From Mycobacterium ahvazicum (GTDB taxonomy: Bacteria; Actinomycetota; Actinomycetes; Mycobacteriales; Mycobacteriaceae): 64,000 nucleotides of DNA. Below, piece by piece: positions 1 through 9,855 of this stretch (the stretch's first letter is position 1; each line of letters opens with the position of its first letter). A program made the translations under genes and the position numbers. The notes beneath the pieces were generated by a model. It worked only from the letters and a program-made list of their open reading frames with translations, did not search any database and was not told where the DNA came from. Where the stretch lies: the NCBI RefSeq assembly GCF_900176255.2, contig NZ_FXEG02000005.1:1054001-1118000 (forward strand), given 5' to 3'.

Positions 1-381
1 GGCGACCTGCTTAGCGGAGAGGACGGTGGCTTTTTGCGGGTAGTCGTCACCGGTCGGCGTGCAGCCGTCGATATGCCAGTCGAACGTCGCTTTGAGATAG
101 GCCGCCGAGGAGTTCTTTGACTTGTCCAGCGTGACGGGGTAGATGCCGGCGACCGGGTGATGACCGTCCGAGGAGTAGTCGATGGCACCGAGTCGGTGGC
201 AGAACGCGACCTGGGCTTCCGGCTCCAGGTGCAGCCCGCGGAAGACCAGAACACCGTTGTCCTCCAAGGCATCCAAGATGGTTTGACCGACCGGGTCGTC
301 GGCGGCGAGGTGGGCGGGATCCAGGCCGGCGACTTCGGCGCCGACGGAGTCGCTGAGCTTGGTGACGGTGAGCAGACTCAT
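1..381 (-). CDS. TauD/TfdA-family Fe(II)/2-oxoglutarate dioxygenase, N-terminal part
   Basis: The reading frame opens with ATG at 381, preceded by an AAAGGA ribosome site, and runs off the left edge without a stop, so only about 127 N-terminal residues are seen. The start (MSLLTVTKLSDSVGAEVAGLD) and the later WHIDG segment, which carries the first His and the Asp of the HxD...H iron triad, are typical of the TauD/TfdA family, which hydroxylates substrates with 2-oxoglutarate and O2. It follows the small Rieske-partner gene by 44 bases on the same strand, so it is probably the last visible gene of the ferredoxin-SDR-Rieske operon. The substrate is unknown; the distal His and Arg are outside the window. 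Confidence 0.8.
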   Translation of the reverse strand, partial: MSLLTVTKLSDSVGAEVAGLDPAHLAADDPVGQTILDALEDNGVLVFRGLHLEPEAQVAFCHRLGAIDYSSDGHHPVAGIYPVTLDKSKNSSAAYLKATFDWHIDGCTPTGDDYPQKATVLSAKQVA

Positions 382-425
382 GGCCTGTCCTTTCTGGCAG
401 TGACGATCCAAAGTGTCTGCCGCGG

Positions 426-767
426 TTAAGGAATGGGTTCGCCGGTGCGGATCATCACCGCGTCCGCGGCGTCGGTCGGAGCGGGTTGATGCATGACCTC
501 GACGGCCATGGCGACCATGATCAGGGCGTAGATCAGGTGCAGCAGGTTCAGGGCATCGTCGGGCAAGTCGTCCAGCGGGAACTTATCGCAATAGTCGATG
601 GCCTCTTCGAGCCGTGGGAAGAATGCGTCGTAGAACGCGTGCATGTCGGCCATGGTGCTGGCCATCCGCGCGTTCCAGCGTTCGGTTTCGGTGGCCAGGC
701 ACCAAACTCGGGCGTAGGTTTCCAGCTCTGCGAATCCGGTGGGCAGCAAGGTGTCCGGCATGGTCAC
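426..767 (-). CDS. Small Rieske-associated protein of unknown function (copy A)
   Basis: A 113-residue soluble protein whose GTG start overlaps the TGA stop of the upstream Rieske gene (GTGA), so the two are translationally coupled; an ATG two codons later is the alternative start. I do not recognise a named family. It is clearly homologous to the protein at 4855-5193, which sits in the same position after the second Rieske gene. Shared features are an LLPT..FA.LE start, a FYDA..PR.EEA segment, an almost identical CDKFPLDDLP core, a hydrophobic helix (residues about 78-95) and a C-terminus ending in EPxP. There is no signal peptide. The repeated pairing suggests a partner, accessory or stabilising subunit for the oxygenase; that is inference only. 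Confidence 0.8.
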   Translation of the reverse strand: MTMPDTLLPTGFAELETYARVWCLATETERWNARMASTMADMHAFYDAFFPRLEEAIDYCDKFPLDDLPDDALNLLHLIYALIMVAMAVEVMHQPAPTDAADAVMIRTGEPIP

Positions 768-2026
768 ACTCCTGCGGGCGTCTTTTCGCGGCGGTAGGCC
801 TCAACCCAGGCCACGACGGTCTTGTGCAGATGGCGTACCAGGATCTCCTGGTCGTTGAGCGGAAACCTGTCGACAATGCCGTACTCCAACGCGGCCTGGG
901 TACCACCGAGCATGCCGGCGTCCTGCAGCGCGAACTCCTTGAGAACCACGGCGGCGACTTCATGTTCGATGCGCTCGCGCACGCTGCGCGCCGGGCTGAA
1001 GTACGTGTAGGCCTCGAACCGGTGTGTGTTGTGGGAGGTCGGCCAGTACCGGTACAGCAGATACCAACCGCCGTAGATCAATATCTCGAGGTTGGGGAAG
1101 ATCTGGAAGTTGCTGATGCCCCACGGCTCGATGCCACCGGGGTTCAGTCCGGTCGGCAACTCGCCGATGTCCGGGGTGCGCCAGGGCCCGACGAGCCCAC
1201 TCTTGGTTACCCGCTCGATCGGATACATGTACTCGTCGGGCAGCAGCCAGCGGCGCCGTCCCGCCGTCGACACCAACCGGTGTGGACCGTCGAGTTGGAA
1301 ATGGCCGCAGGTGAATCCGGCCTTGGGGTCACGTACCTCCGGGGGTACCTGCTGCGAGTGCAGGGACGGCACGTGGTAGTACTCCTGGAACGCGTCGGCG
1401 AAGATCTTCCAGTTGCTGTTGTTGTGAGCGACCCATTCGTAGCGCTCGGTCAGTTTGTCGAAGGGGTAGCCATCCAGACCGGTGATCATCGGACCCAGGA
1501 ACTCACGCAGACTCTGTCGGGGTTCCGCGTCAAAGTTGATGAAAATGAAGCCATTCCAGATGTCGCAGTGCACCGGCTTCAGGCCATAGTCGGCGGTGTC
1601 GAGATCGAAGAACTCCGATTCCTGCTGCACGAACTTCAACGTGCCGTCGAGGTCGTAGCGCCAGCCGTGGTACTTGCAGGTGAACTGACGGCACGTGCCG
1701 CGGGTCTGTTCGTTGGGAAAGTCGTTCCACACCAGTTTGTTTCCGCGGTGACGACAGACGTTGTAGAAGGCCCGGATTTGTTCGTCGCGCCCCTTGACCA
1801 GAACGACCGAGGTTCGGGCGACCTCTATTTCCTTGGTGACGTAGCTGCCGACGCGCGGCAGCTCGTCGACGCGGGCGACATTGAGCCAAGCACGTTTGAA
1901 GACCGCTTCACGTTCGGCCTCGAAGAACTCTTCCGAGGTGGAGTCGGCGAAGGAGACGTCGCCGGTGCCCAACTCGGGATAGTGCTCGGTCCAGGAGCCC
2001 TCCGGGGGCCTACCCGCTCGCAACAT
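764..2026 (-). CDS. Rieske non-heme iron oxygenase, alpha subunit (copy A)
   Basis: A 420-residue aromatic-ring-hydroxylating-type oxygenase. The Rieske 2Fe-2S ligands are visible as C91-R-H93 and C117-K-Y-H120, and the mononuclear iron site is represented by NWKIFADAFQEYYH with H218 and H223. This is the usual size for an alpha subunit; no beta-subunit gene is nearby. The upstream SDR and ferredoxin genes on the same strand could supply dehydrogenase and electron transfer functions, and the small gene at 426-767 overlaps its stop. It shares identical ligand positions and much of its sequence with the oxygenase at 5190-6467, so the two are local paralogues. The substrate cannot be read from sequence. 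Confidence 0.93.
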   Translation of the reverse strand: MLRAGRPPEGSWTEHYPELGTGDVSFADSTSEEFFEAEREAVFKRAWLNVARVDELPRVGSYVTKEIEVARTSVVLVKGRDEQIRAFYNVCRHRGNKLVWNDFPNEQTRGTCRQFTCKYHGWRYDLDGTLKFVQQESEFFDLDTADYGLKPVHCDIWNGFIFINFDAEPRQSLREFLGPMITGLDGYPFDKLTERYEWVAHNNSNWKIFADAFQEYYHVPSLHSQQVPPEVRDPKAGFTCGHFQLDGPHRLVSTAGRRRWLLPDEYMYPIERVTKSGLVGPWRTPDIGELPTGLNPGGIEPWGISNFQIFPNLEILIYGGWYLLYRYWPTSHNTHRFEAYTYFSPARSVRERIEHEVAAVVLKEFALQDAGMLGGTQAALEYGIVDRFPLNDQEILVRHLHKTVVAWVEAYRREKTPAGV

Positions 2027-2047
2027 CTGAACCTCCCTGTGCGACTG

Positions 2048-2791
2048 TCACATCACCGCTCCGCCGTTAACCCCGAGCACCTGCCCGGTGATGAAACCGG
2101 CTTCTTCGGAGACCAGAAACCCCACCGCAGCGGCGATATCGGCCCCGGTGCCCAGATGGCCCAACGGGATATTGCTGGCGATCTCCGCGTTGGACTTGAG
2201 GTATCCCGAGGCCTGCGCCTGGTGCTGCATCGGGGTTTCGATGCCCGAGGGCGGAATGTTGTTCACGGTGATCCCGTATGGGGCGTACTCACGGGCCAGC
2301 GACTTGGTAAGCGTGATGACCGCACCCTTCGACGCCGCATAATGTGCGGCGAACGGTGACCCCCGCTGAGCGCTGGACGACGAAATCATAACGATCCTGC
2401 CCCATTTCGCGGCGACCATGTCCGGCAGCGCGAGCTGGCAACTGTGAAACGTCCCGGTCAGGTTGACATCGATGATCTTCGCCCAGGACTCGGGGGTGAT
2501 CTCGGAGAACGGCGAAAAGCCGAACATCCCGGCGCTGGTCACCAACACCGACACCGGGCCCAACTCGCTGCGAAGTTTGGCGAATGCCTGCTCGACGCCG
2601 GCCCGGTCGGTGACATCGACGCCGACGCCGGTCGCCGCGGTTCCGGCCGCGCGTAGATCTTCGGTAACCCGTTGTGCTGCATGCTCATTGATGTCGAGGA
2701 CGGCGACGTCGAGCCCACGTCGGGCGAGCTCGTGACAGGTCGCCTCACCCATGCCGGAAGCGCCGCCGGTCACCACCGCAACCTTGCTCAC
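2048..2791 (-). CDS. Short-chain dehydrogenase/reductase
   Basis: A 247-residue classical SDR. The N-terminal nucleotide-binding motif TGGASGMG, an acidic residue after strand 2 (VLDIN, favouring NAD(H)), an SAG version of the NAG motif, and the catalytic Ser with YAASK are all present. I chose the GTG at 2791 because it overlaps the ferredoxin stop (GTGA), the same coupling used across this operon; a longer frame upstream would run into the ferredoxin gene. Probable role: oxidising or reducing a hydroxyl intermediate made by the Rieske or TauD-type oxygenase. It lies 21 bases before the Rieske gene. Confidence 0.9.
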   Translation of the reverse strand: MSKVAVVTGGASGMGEATCHELARRGLDVAVLDINEHAAQRVTEDLRAAGTAATGVGVDVTDRAGVEQAFAKLRSELGPVSVLVTSAGMFGFSPFSEITPESWAKIIDVNLTGTFHSCQLALPDMVAAKWGRIVMISSSSAQRGSPFAAHYAASKGAVITLTKSLAREYAPYGITVNNIPPSGIETPMQHQAQASGYLKSNAEIASNIPLGHLGTGADIAAAVGFLVSEEAGFITGQVLGVNGGAVM

Positions 2792-3108
2792 TCGTAAACC
2801 ACCCGCACCGTGGCGCTCGTCGGCAGGGCCTGACACGTCAGCACCCAGCCTTCGGCCACTTCATCGACCTCGAGCGCGTCGTTATTGAGCATCCGGGCAC
2901 ATCCCTCGGTCAGCCGCGCCATACATGTTCCGCACGAGCCGACTTCACACGACGACGGCGGAGCAAGGCCGGCCATCCGTGCGGTCTGCAGCAAGGTGTC
3001 GCCTGCCGAGTAGGCCACCGTGGTGGTGGTTCGATCCAGCTCGATAGTCACCTTTTCGGTGGCGACACCGGCAGGTCCGGCATACGCGGGCGCACGGGAC
3101 TCCTGCAT
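2788..3108 (-). CDS. 2Fe-2S ferredoxin (plant type)
   Basis: A 106-residue ferredoxin with the plant-type cluster pattern C54-x4-C59-x2-C62 and C92. It is the first gene after a regulatory region with repeated palindromes and overlaps the SDR start by four bases. It most likely feeds electrons to the Rieske oxygenase at 764-2026, possibly also to the one at 5190-6467, as no dedicated reductase is encoded in the cluster. The first ~15 residues are outside the ferredoxin fold and an internal start cannot be excluded. Confidence 0.92.
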   Translation of the reverse strand: MQESRAPAYAGPAGVATEKVTIELDRTTTTVAYSAGDTLLQTARMAGLAPPSSCEVGSCGTCMARLTEGCARMLNNDALEVDEVAEGWVLTCQALPTSATVRVVYE

Positions 3109-3118
3109 GAAGGCAGAG

Positions 3119-3154
3119 TATCAAGTACTTGTTATTCATCTCAAGTACTGGTTA
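3119..3154. promoter_or_regulatory. Tandem palindromes, probable MarR operator
   Basis: TATCAAGTACTTGTTA at 3119-3134 is a near-perfect palindrome (core CAAGTACTTG is perfect). A second, weaker copy, TCTCAAGTACTGGTTA, lies at 3139-3154, two helical turns away, overlapping the stop codon of the MarR gene. Together they fill the short gap before the ferredoxin gene. A closely related sequence lies upstream of the other half of the cluster at 6556-6571. Binding by the neighbouring MarR protein is inferred. Confidence 0.6.
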
Positions 3155-3596
3155 TATCCCGCTGGGTGAGCTCGTTCCCGGTGCCCTTTTCCACGACGCG
3201 GCCCAGCAATTCGCGCAGCGTCTCTTGCTCCTCGGCACTGAGCACGCCGAATACCTGTTCGTGTGCGGCGATGGCGTCACTGAGGACCTCGGTGACGACG
3301 TCTCGGCCCTGGTCGGTCAGATAGGCGCGCAGGATGCGCTTGTGCTGCGGATCTTGCTTGCGTTCCACCAAGCCGCGCCGTTCGAGTGCGGTGAGTGCCA
3401 GTTGCAGGCCTTGTGGGCTGATCAACAGGCGCCGGGCCAGTTCGGCACCCGAGAGGCCGGGTTCATTGGAGAGCTGGCGCAGCACACCGATTTGTGCGGT
3501 GCTCACGCCGTGGGCGCTGATCGCGTCGTTAACGGTGGTCAGCGAGAAGTAGAACGCCTGCTTGAGCAGCCACAGGATGTTCTCGGTGAGTTCCAT
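3141..3596 (-). CDS. MarR-family transcriptional regulator
   Basis: A 151-residue winged-helix regulator. The HTH region (AELARRLLISPQGLQLALTALERRGLVER) and the basic wing with the family DPQHKR pattern are evident. I prefer ATG 3596 because it follows a strong GGAGGA ribosome site; a GTG at 3614, which overlaps the amidohydrolase stop (GTGA), would add six residues. It sits between the two halves of the oxygenase cluster and is followed directly by two palindromes, with a third related site at 6556-6571, so local repression of both oxygenase operons is likely. Confidence 0.9.
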   Translation of the reverse strand: MELTENILWLLKQAFYFSLTTVNDAISAHGVSTAQIGVLRQLSNEPGLSGAELARRLLISPQGLQLALTALERRGLVERKQDPQHKRILRAYLTDQGRDVVTEVLSDAIAAHEQVFGVLSAEEQETLRELLGRVVEKGTGNELTQRDITST

Positions 3597-3610
3597 AGCT
3601 GTCTCCTCCG

Positions 3611-4854
<1,244 letters not shown>

Positions 4855-4858
<4 letters not shown>

Positions 4859-5193
4859 GGAACGGGCTCGGACACGCAATCAAGCGACGCCGCACCGGAG
4901 TCGGGAACGCGCGGCTGTTTCCAGCACTCCACCGGAAACGACACCATGATCATCGAATACAGCAAGTGCATCAGATTGAGGACATCTTCGGGCAGGTCGT
5001 CGAGCGGGAACTTGTCGCAGTAGGAGAGGGCCTCCTCCGCGCGCGGAGTGATCGCGTCGTAAAAGGCCTTCATCTCGGTCATCGAACTGGCCAACCGCTT
5101 GGCGTAGCGCTCCGGCTCGGTCGGCAGACACCATTGCGCAAAGGCCTCGAGGTCGGCGAATTCGGTTGGCAGCAACCCAGACATCGCGGTCAC
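4855..5193 (-). CDS. Small Rieske-associated protein of unknown function (copy B)
   Basis: A 112-residue paralogue of the protein at 426-767, again starting with a GTG that overlaps the Rieske stop (GTGA; ATG three codons later is possible) and ending with an ATGA overlap to the amidohydrolase. The CDKFPLDDLP core, the LLPT.FADLE start and the C-terminal EPVP are conserved between copies. Cys residues also occur in the WCLPTE and YCDKF segments, the second shared by both copies. No known domain recognised, no signal peptide; one hydrophobic stretch (NLMHLLYSMIMVSF) could be a buried helix. Function unknown; a Rieske partner role is inferred from the repeated linkage. Confidence 0.8.
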
Positions 5194-6467
5194 ACCCCCG
5201 CCTTCGATGCCGCGGCGGTGCGCCGATACTCCTCGATCCATGCCGCTGTCTCCTTGTGCAGGTGCCGGATCAGGATCTCCTGGTCGCAGAGCAGGAACCG
5301 GTCCAGCACCTCAGACTCGATCATCGACTGGGTCGCTTCCAAGGTATTGGCGTCCTGCAGGCCATATTCCTTGAACGACACCGCGGCCAGTTCCTGAGCG
5401 ACTCGTTCCCGCGGGGTGCGCGGCCGCGGGAAATACAGGGTGCCCTCGAAGATGTGGCTGTTGTAAGAGGTCGGCCAGTAGTGGTAGGTCAGATACCAGC
5501 CCTGCCCCCAGATGAGAATGACGAAGTTGGGGAAGATTTGAAACGAATCCAGGCCCCACGGTTCACATTTCGCGGGATTCAGTCCGGGCGGCATTTCGCC
5601 CAGATCGGGCTTGTCCCAGGGCCCGAACAAACCGCTCTGACAGATGTCCTCGATCGGCTTGCGCATGTCCGCGGCCATCTCCCAGGCCCGGACACCCGAG
5701 GTGCTCACCAGCCGGTGCGGGCCGTCCAGGCGATAGTGCGGCGCTTCAAAACCCGCCTCGGCAGCGGCTTTTGAATACGCGGTCGGCGACTGGTTCGCGT
5801 GCAGTACCGGCGCGTGATAGAACTCCTGGAACGCATCCATGTATAGCTTCCAGTTCGCCTTCACCTGCGAGCGGTAAGCCCACCGCGACGTCATCTGACC
5901 GAAGGGGTAGCCCTCCAACCCGGTCACCATCGGCCCTAGGAAATTTCGCAACGACTGCTCGGGCTTCTTCGCGAAGTTGACGAAGATGAAGCCTTCCCAG
6001 ACCTCGCAGTGCACCGACACCAGCCCGTATCGGCTCTTGTCGAGATCGAAGAACTCCTCCTCCTGCTGGACGAAGGTGAGGTTGCCGTCCAGGTCGTAAC
6101 GCCACGCGTGGTACTTGCAGGTGAACTGCCTGCATACTCCGCTAGTCTCCTCGAGAGGCATGTCGTTCCACACCAGCTTGTTGCCACGATGCCGGCAGAT
6201 GTTGTGATACGCCTTTACCTCGCCAGATCCTGTACGCACCAAGATGATTGAGGTGTTGACGACCTTAAGCTCCTTGGTAAAGTAGCTGCCCTTGCGTGGA
6301 ATCTGGTCAACGCGACCGACATTCAGCCAGGCCCGCTTGAAGATCGCATCCCGCTCCAGGTCGTGGATCTGCGGGCTGATCGAGTCCTCATAGGACACCG
6401 GCGCGGTGCCCAGTTCGGGGTAATGCTGCGTCCAGCTCCCCTCCGACGGCTTGGGAAATCGAGGCAT
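5190..6467 (-). CDS. Rieske non-heme iron oxygenase, alpha subunit (copy B)
   Basis: A 425-residue oxygenase alpha subunit with Rieske ligands C91-R-H93 and C117-K-Y-H120 and a mononuclear iron region DAFQEFYHAPVLH. It is collinear with the oxygenase at 764-2026 over its whole length. Note Ala121 after the last Rieske ligand where copy A has the commoner Gly. It is the first gene of the operon Rieske-small protein-amidohydrolase-MarR, with an operator-like palindrome about 90 bases upstream of its ATG. Two distinct oxygenases in one cluster could catalyse successive hydroxylations or act on different substrates. Confidence 0.93.
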   Translation of the reverse strand: MPRFPKPSEGSWTQHYPELGTAPVSYEDSISPQIHDLERDAIFKRAWLNVGRVDQIPRKGSYFTKELKVVNTSIILVRTGSGEVKAYHNICRHRGNKLVWNDMPLEETSGVCRQFTCKYHAWRYDLDGNLTFVQQEEEFFDLDKSRYGLVSVHCEVWEGFIFVNFAKKPEQSLRNFLGPMVTGLEGYPFGQMTSRWAYRSQVKANWKLYMDAFQEFYHAPVLHANQSPTAYSKAAAEAGFEAPHYRLDGPHRLVSTSGVRAWEMAADMRKPIEDICQSGLFGPWDKPDLGEMPPGLNPAKCEPWGLDSFQIFPNFVILIWGQGWYLTYHYWPTSYNSHIFEGTLYFPRPRTPRERVAQELAAVSFKEYGLQDANTLEATQSMIESEVLDRFLLCDQEILIRHLHKETAAWIEEYRRTAAASKAGV

Positions 6468-6555
6468 GACCGCTCTCCTGTCGGTTCCGATGTCGGATTC
6501 CTCGGGCTAGCCCGCAGAACTCCGTCGGGCCGACGGTATATCCTCGAACCGTTAA

Positions 6556-6571
6556 TCACAAGTAGTTGATA
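6556..6571. promoter_or_regulatory. Operator-like site upstream of second Rieske operon
   Basis: TCACAAGTAGTTGATA at 6556-6571 matches the reverse complement of the site at 3119-3134 (TAACAAGTACTTGATA) at 14 of 16 positions. It lies in the 253-base gap 6468-6720 between the Rieske gene and the DJ-1/PfpI gene, where I see nothing else. Likely bound by the MarR protein encoded at 3141-3596. Confidence 0.5.
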
Positions 6572-6720
6572 TTCCCGCGTCGAGGGGTTCCCGCATCGAC
6601 ATCGTCGGACGTCGCCGGCACCGGTCTACGAGCTCCGAGCAGGGGTCTGCGCCAGATTAAGCAGGCCGGACCGCTACCGCGCGTTCCACAGCTCGGCGGC
6701 AGACCGCAGTTGAAAGTTAG

Positions 6721-7413
6721 CTACTTCAGTACTTCGAGCACCTTTTCCGCCAGCGGTCCGGCCGAGGCGGGGTTTTGCCCGGTGTAAAGATTGCGGTCCG
6801 TCACCGTAAACGGCTTCCACATTTCACCTTTGACGAAGTCGATGCCCATCTTGACCAGTTCGTCCTCGACCGTCCAGGGCGCCTTTTCGCGGAGTCCGAC
6901 ACCGTCCTCTTCTTCGTTGGTGAAGGCAGTGACCCGGTAGCCCACGAAGGGCGAGGTGCCCTCGTGGCGAGTGGCCAGGATGGCGGCCGGCGCGTGGCAG
7001 ACGATCGCCAACGGCTTACCTGAGGCAAGCGCGGCAATGAGCAGGCGGCCGGAATCGGCATCTCGCCATAGGTCTTCCATCGGGCCGTGCCCACCGGGGT
7101 AATAGATGGCGTCGTAATCGTCCAGGCGCGCGTTGGCAAGCTGGATCGGGGCACGCAGCTGTTCGGCGGAACGCAGGATTCCTTCCAGCTTTTCGGCGAT
7201 CTCGACGCTGCCGGCCATCGACGGCCGCAGGCTCATCACGTCTACGTACGGGACGGTGCCGCCGGGCGTGGCCACCACGATCTGGTGGCCAGCCCGGCTG
7301 AGCGCGTCGTACGGGGCCGCGAATTCCTCGGCCCAGTAGCCGGTCGGATGGCGGGCGCCGTCGTTCAGTGTCCAGTAACTCGATGCGGTGACGACGAACA
7401 GAACTTTTGCCAT
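6721..7413 (-). CDS. DJ-1/PfpI-family protein (Hsp31/glyoxalase III-like)
   Basis: A 230-residue class-I-glutamine-amidotransferase-fold protein. The nucleophile elbow VCHAPAAIL (C139, followed by H140), the YPGGHGPMEDL motif and the N-terminal acidic residue E30 (GYWAEEF) match the Hsp31/DJ-1 group that includes glutathione-independent glyoxalases and deglycase/chaperone-like proteins. ATG 7413 (MAKVLFVVT) starts the beta-strand typical of the family; a longer frame to 7449 lacks similarity. Probably handles reactive carbonyls in the cytoplasm. It appears monocistronic. Confidence 0.88.
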   Translation of the reverse strand: MAKVLFVVTASSYWTLNDGARHPTGYWAEEFAAPYDALSRAGHQIVVATPGGTVPYVDVMSLRPSMAGSVEIAEKLEGILRSAEQLRAPIQLANARLDDYDAIYYPGGHGPMEDLWRDADSGRLLIAALASGKPLAIVCHAPAAILATRHEGTSPFVGYRVTAFTNEEEDGVGLREKAPWTVEDELVKMGIDFVKGEMWKPFTVTDRNLYTGQNPASAGPLAEKVLEVLK

Positions 7414-7495
7414 CAGACGGTCACTTCCCTTGTCAGAGCAGCCCCGCACGCGGGTATTCGGTGTGGGTCCCGCAGGCAGTCAAGCGAAGTTAACC

Positions 7496-7651
7496 CTAGA
7501 ACCAGACTTTTCGGCCGGCAACCGGACGTCCGACCGCTCCCAAGATCCACAAGACCACACCGATCAGCACCAGGATGCCACCGATGGTTTCCAGAATCGG
7601 GATGGCGGCGAAATACCCGATGACAACAAGAATGATGCCGAGGATAATCAC
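7496..7651 (-). CDS. Tiny hydrophobic membrane protein (DUF6131-like)
   Basis: A 51-residue protein starting with GTG 7651 after an AGAAAGGGG ribosome site. Two hydrophobic helices (IILGIILVVIGYF and GGILVLIGVVLWILG) are followed by a basic tail (VGRPVAGRKVWF). It is paralogous to the protein at 56446-56601, which has the same WILGxVGRPV signature. Such small two-helix proteins are widespread in mycobacteria; function unknown. It stands alone between the DJ-1/PfpI and CitE-like genes. Confidence 0.75.
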   Translation of the reverse strand: MIILGIILVVIGYFAAIPILETIGGILVLIGVVLWILGAVGRPVAGRKVWF

Positions 7652-7718
7652 GTCGTGCCCCTTTCTATTGGGCGTCAGTCGAATTGATCCCCAACGGACT
7701 ACCCCGGCACGAATCCGT

Positions 7719-8657
7719 TCAATCAGACATCCGCCGATTCGTTTCCTGGCTGCGCGCTTTGACCAGCTCGGCGCGGGCCAGCGTCTGCTGCGCCTGCTTC
7801 ACGTGGGCGGCATCGACCAGCACGCCGTTGACTCCGACCGCCCCGCGGCCCTCGGCCTCGGCCTCCCGGTAGGCGGACACATTGGCTTCGGCGCGGGCGA
7901 TCTCGTCGGCGGTCGGTGCGTACACACCATTGGCGACGGGCACCTGGTCGGGATGGATGGCCCACTTGCCCGTGTAACCGAGCAGCGACGCGCGCCGCGC
8001 ATCACGCTCGTATCCGGCCAGGTCTCGGTAGTCGGGATAAGGCGCGTCGATGGCGTCTATGCCGGCGATGCGCGCCGCGACGATGACCTTATTACGCGCA
8101 TAAGCCCAGAATTCGCCGGGGTATTCGCCGAGCGGGACGAAGTTGGTGTCCACCCGGGCACCCTGCGACAACGAGAAGTCACCGACCCCGAAGATCAGGG
8201 CATCCAGGCGAGGGCTGGCCGCGGCGATCTCCTCGGCGTTAGCCAGGCCCTGCACCTCCTCGATCAGAACCTCGAGCCGAATTCTGCTGCTCAGGCCAAG
8301 TTTCGACTCCAACTGAGTGAGCAGCACGTCAACCCACCAGACATCGCGGGCGCTGCGGGCTTTCGGGATGATGATCGTATCGAGATTCTCGCCCGCCCGG
8401 GTGACGACGTCGATCACGTCATCGTGGCACCACTGAGTGTCCAGACCGTTGATTCGGATGGCCCGCGCGGTGCGCCCCCAGTCGATATCGTTGAGCGCCG
8501 CAATAACTTTGGCCCGCGACTGCACTTTGGCGCCGACCGGGGTCGCATCCTCGAGATCGAGGAACACCAGGTCCGCCCCACACTTGGCGCCCTTCTCGAA
8601 CATGTTGTCGTTGCACGCGGGTACCGCGAGTTCGGAACGACGGAGAAGATCAGTCAT
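7719..8657 (-). CDS. HpcH/HpaI aldolase / citrate lyase beta-like (CitE) protein
   Basis: A 312-residue member of the CitE/malyl-CoA lyase group, TIM-barrel enzymes that cleave or form beta-hydroxyacyl-CoA esters with Mg2+. Visible motifs are FLDLEDA (E37, D38), RINGLD (R68), LIEEVQG (acidic metal ligand region, E133/E134) and a C-terminal IHPDQV segment. It lies 13 bases downstream of a CoA-transferase gene, forming a CoA activation/lyase pair with a flavin monooxygenase upstream. Candidate substrates are malyl-, methylmalyl- or citramalyl-CoA-type esters; not decidable here. Confidence 0.88.
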   Translation of the reverse strand: MTDLLRRSELAVPACNDNMFEKGAKCGADLVFLDLEDATPVGAKVQSRAKVIAALNDIDWGRTARAIRINGLDTQWCHDDVIDVVTRAGENLDTIIIPKARSARDVWWVDVLLTQLESKLGLSSRIRLEVLIEEVQGLANAEEIAAASPRLDALIFGVGDFSLSQGARVDTNFVPLGEYPGEFWAYARNKVIVAARIAGIDAIDAPYPDYRDLAGYERDARRASLLGYTGKWAIHPDQVPVANGVYAPTADEIARAEANVSAYREAEAEGRGAVGVNGVLVDAAHVKQAQQTLARAELVKARSQETNRRMSD

Positions 8658-8670
8658 CGATTTCCTTCTG

Positions 8671-9855
8671 TCACAACACGCCGCGGGTACGCAGATCGTT
8701 GATCTCGTCGGGAGTCAAGCCGAGTAGCTCGCCATAAACTTCGTCATTGTGTTCACCGAGGCCAGGTCCAAGATGGCCCACCGTTGCAGACGCTGACGAG
8801 AAGCGCGGAACCGGGGCCTGCACCATCATCGAACCGAGTTGCTCGTCGGAGACCGAGATGAACACCCCCCGATGAGTCAGCTGCTCGTCGGCGACCAGAT
8901 CCCGTATGTCGTAGACCGGCGCCGCGGCGACCTCGTGGGCTTCGAAAGTCTGCATCGCTTCCGAAAGAGTCTTGGTGGCGACCCAATCCGCTACCACGGT
9001 ATCCACCTCGCGGGCCCGGGCCAGCCGCCGCTGGGGGTCGGAGAAGTCCGGGTCGGACAGCAGGTCATCGCGGCCGATGGCGCGAAACACCCTTAACGCC
9101 AAGGCCGGTGAACTGCCGGACATGGCCAGCCAGCGCCCGTCGGCGGTTCGGTAGGTATTGCGCGGAGCCGAAATATCCCAGCGATTACCGGCGCGCTCGG
9201 GCACCAAACCCAGTTGGTCGTAGCCCAGCAGCGTCTGCTCCAGCAGGCGAGCCAGCGGGTCGATCAGGTTGACGTCGATCAGCTGACCCGGCGCACCATG
9301 CACGTCGCGGTGATACAACGCCATCATGACCGCGTAAGTGGCGTTGAGTGAGGCGACGCCGTCGGCCAACATGAACGGCGGCAGGGTGGGCGGTCCGCCG
9401 GCTTGTCCGGTGATGTGCGCGAACCCGCTCATCGCCTCGCCGAGCGTGCCGAAGCCCGGCCGCTCACTCTTCGGCCCGGTCAATCCGTAACCGGTGATGT
9501 GCAGCATCACGATCCGGTCGTTGACCGCGCGCAGGTTCTCGTAGTCCAGCCCCCATTTGCGCAACGTCTGCGGCCGGGTGTTGACGATGGCGACGTCGGC
9601 ATGCTCGACGAGCCGGCGCACCATCGCCTGACCCTCGGCACACCGCAGATCCAGGGTGATCGCTCGCTTGTTGCGCGATAAGGACTTCCACATCAGCCCG
9701 ACGTCCTCGCGCTGATTGCCCCACCGACGGATCGGGTCGCCATGCCGCGGGTCTTCAACCTTGATCACATCGGCGCCGAATTCGCCCAGGTACGTCGCAA
9801 CCAGCGGTGCGGCCGCCAACGTCGCGAGGTCGAGCACTCGCATACCCTCAAGCAT
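8671..9855 (-). CDS. Family III CoA-transferase (CaiB/BaiF)
   Basis: A 394-residue class III CoA-transferase, which moves CoA between carboxylic acids through an Asp-bound anhydride. The start MLEGMRVLDLATLAAAPL, with GADVIKVEDPRHGDP and the SLSRNKRAITLDL segment, is characteristic. ATG 9855 overlaps the stop of the monooxygenase gene by eight bases; an ATG at 9843 is the alternative. It probably activates a carboxylic acid that the neighbouring CitE-like lyase then cleaves. It belongs to the operon controlled from the divergent GntR region. Confidence 0.9.
   Translation of the reverse strand: MLEGMRVLDLATLAAAPLVATYLGEFGADVIKVEDPRHGDPIRRWGNQREDVGLMWKSLSRNKRAITLDLRCAEGQAMVRRLVEHADVAIVNTRPQTLRKWGLDYENLRAVNDRIVMLHITGYGLTGPKSERPGFGTLGEAMSGFAHITGQAGGPPTLPPFMLADGVASLNATYAVMMALYHRDVHGAPGQLIDVNLIDPLARLLEQTLLGYDQLGLVPERAGNRWDISAPRNTYRTADGRWLAMSGSSPALALRVFRAIGRDDLLSDPDFSDPQRRLARAREVDTVVADWVATKTLSEAMQTFEAHEVAAAPVYDIRDLVADEQLTHRGVFISVSDEQLGSMMVQAPVPRFSSASATVGHLGPGLGEHNDEVYGELLGLTPDEINDLRTRGVL

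Noticed and set aside
614..2359. A long open frame (about 580 codons) on the plus strand opposite the Rieske and SDR genes
   Set aside because: It is the complement of genes with clear Rieske and SDR motifs; its translation has no recognisable domain. High GC commonly keeps antisense frames open.
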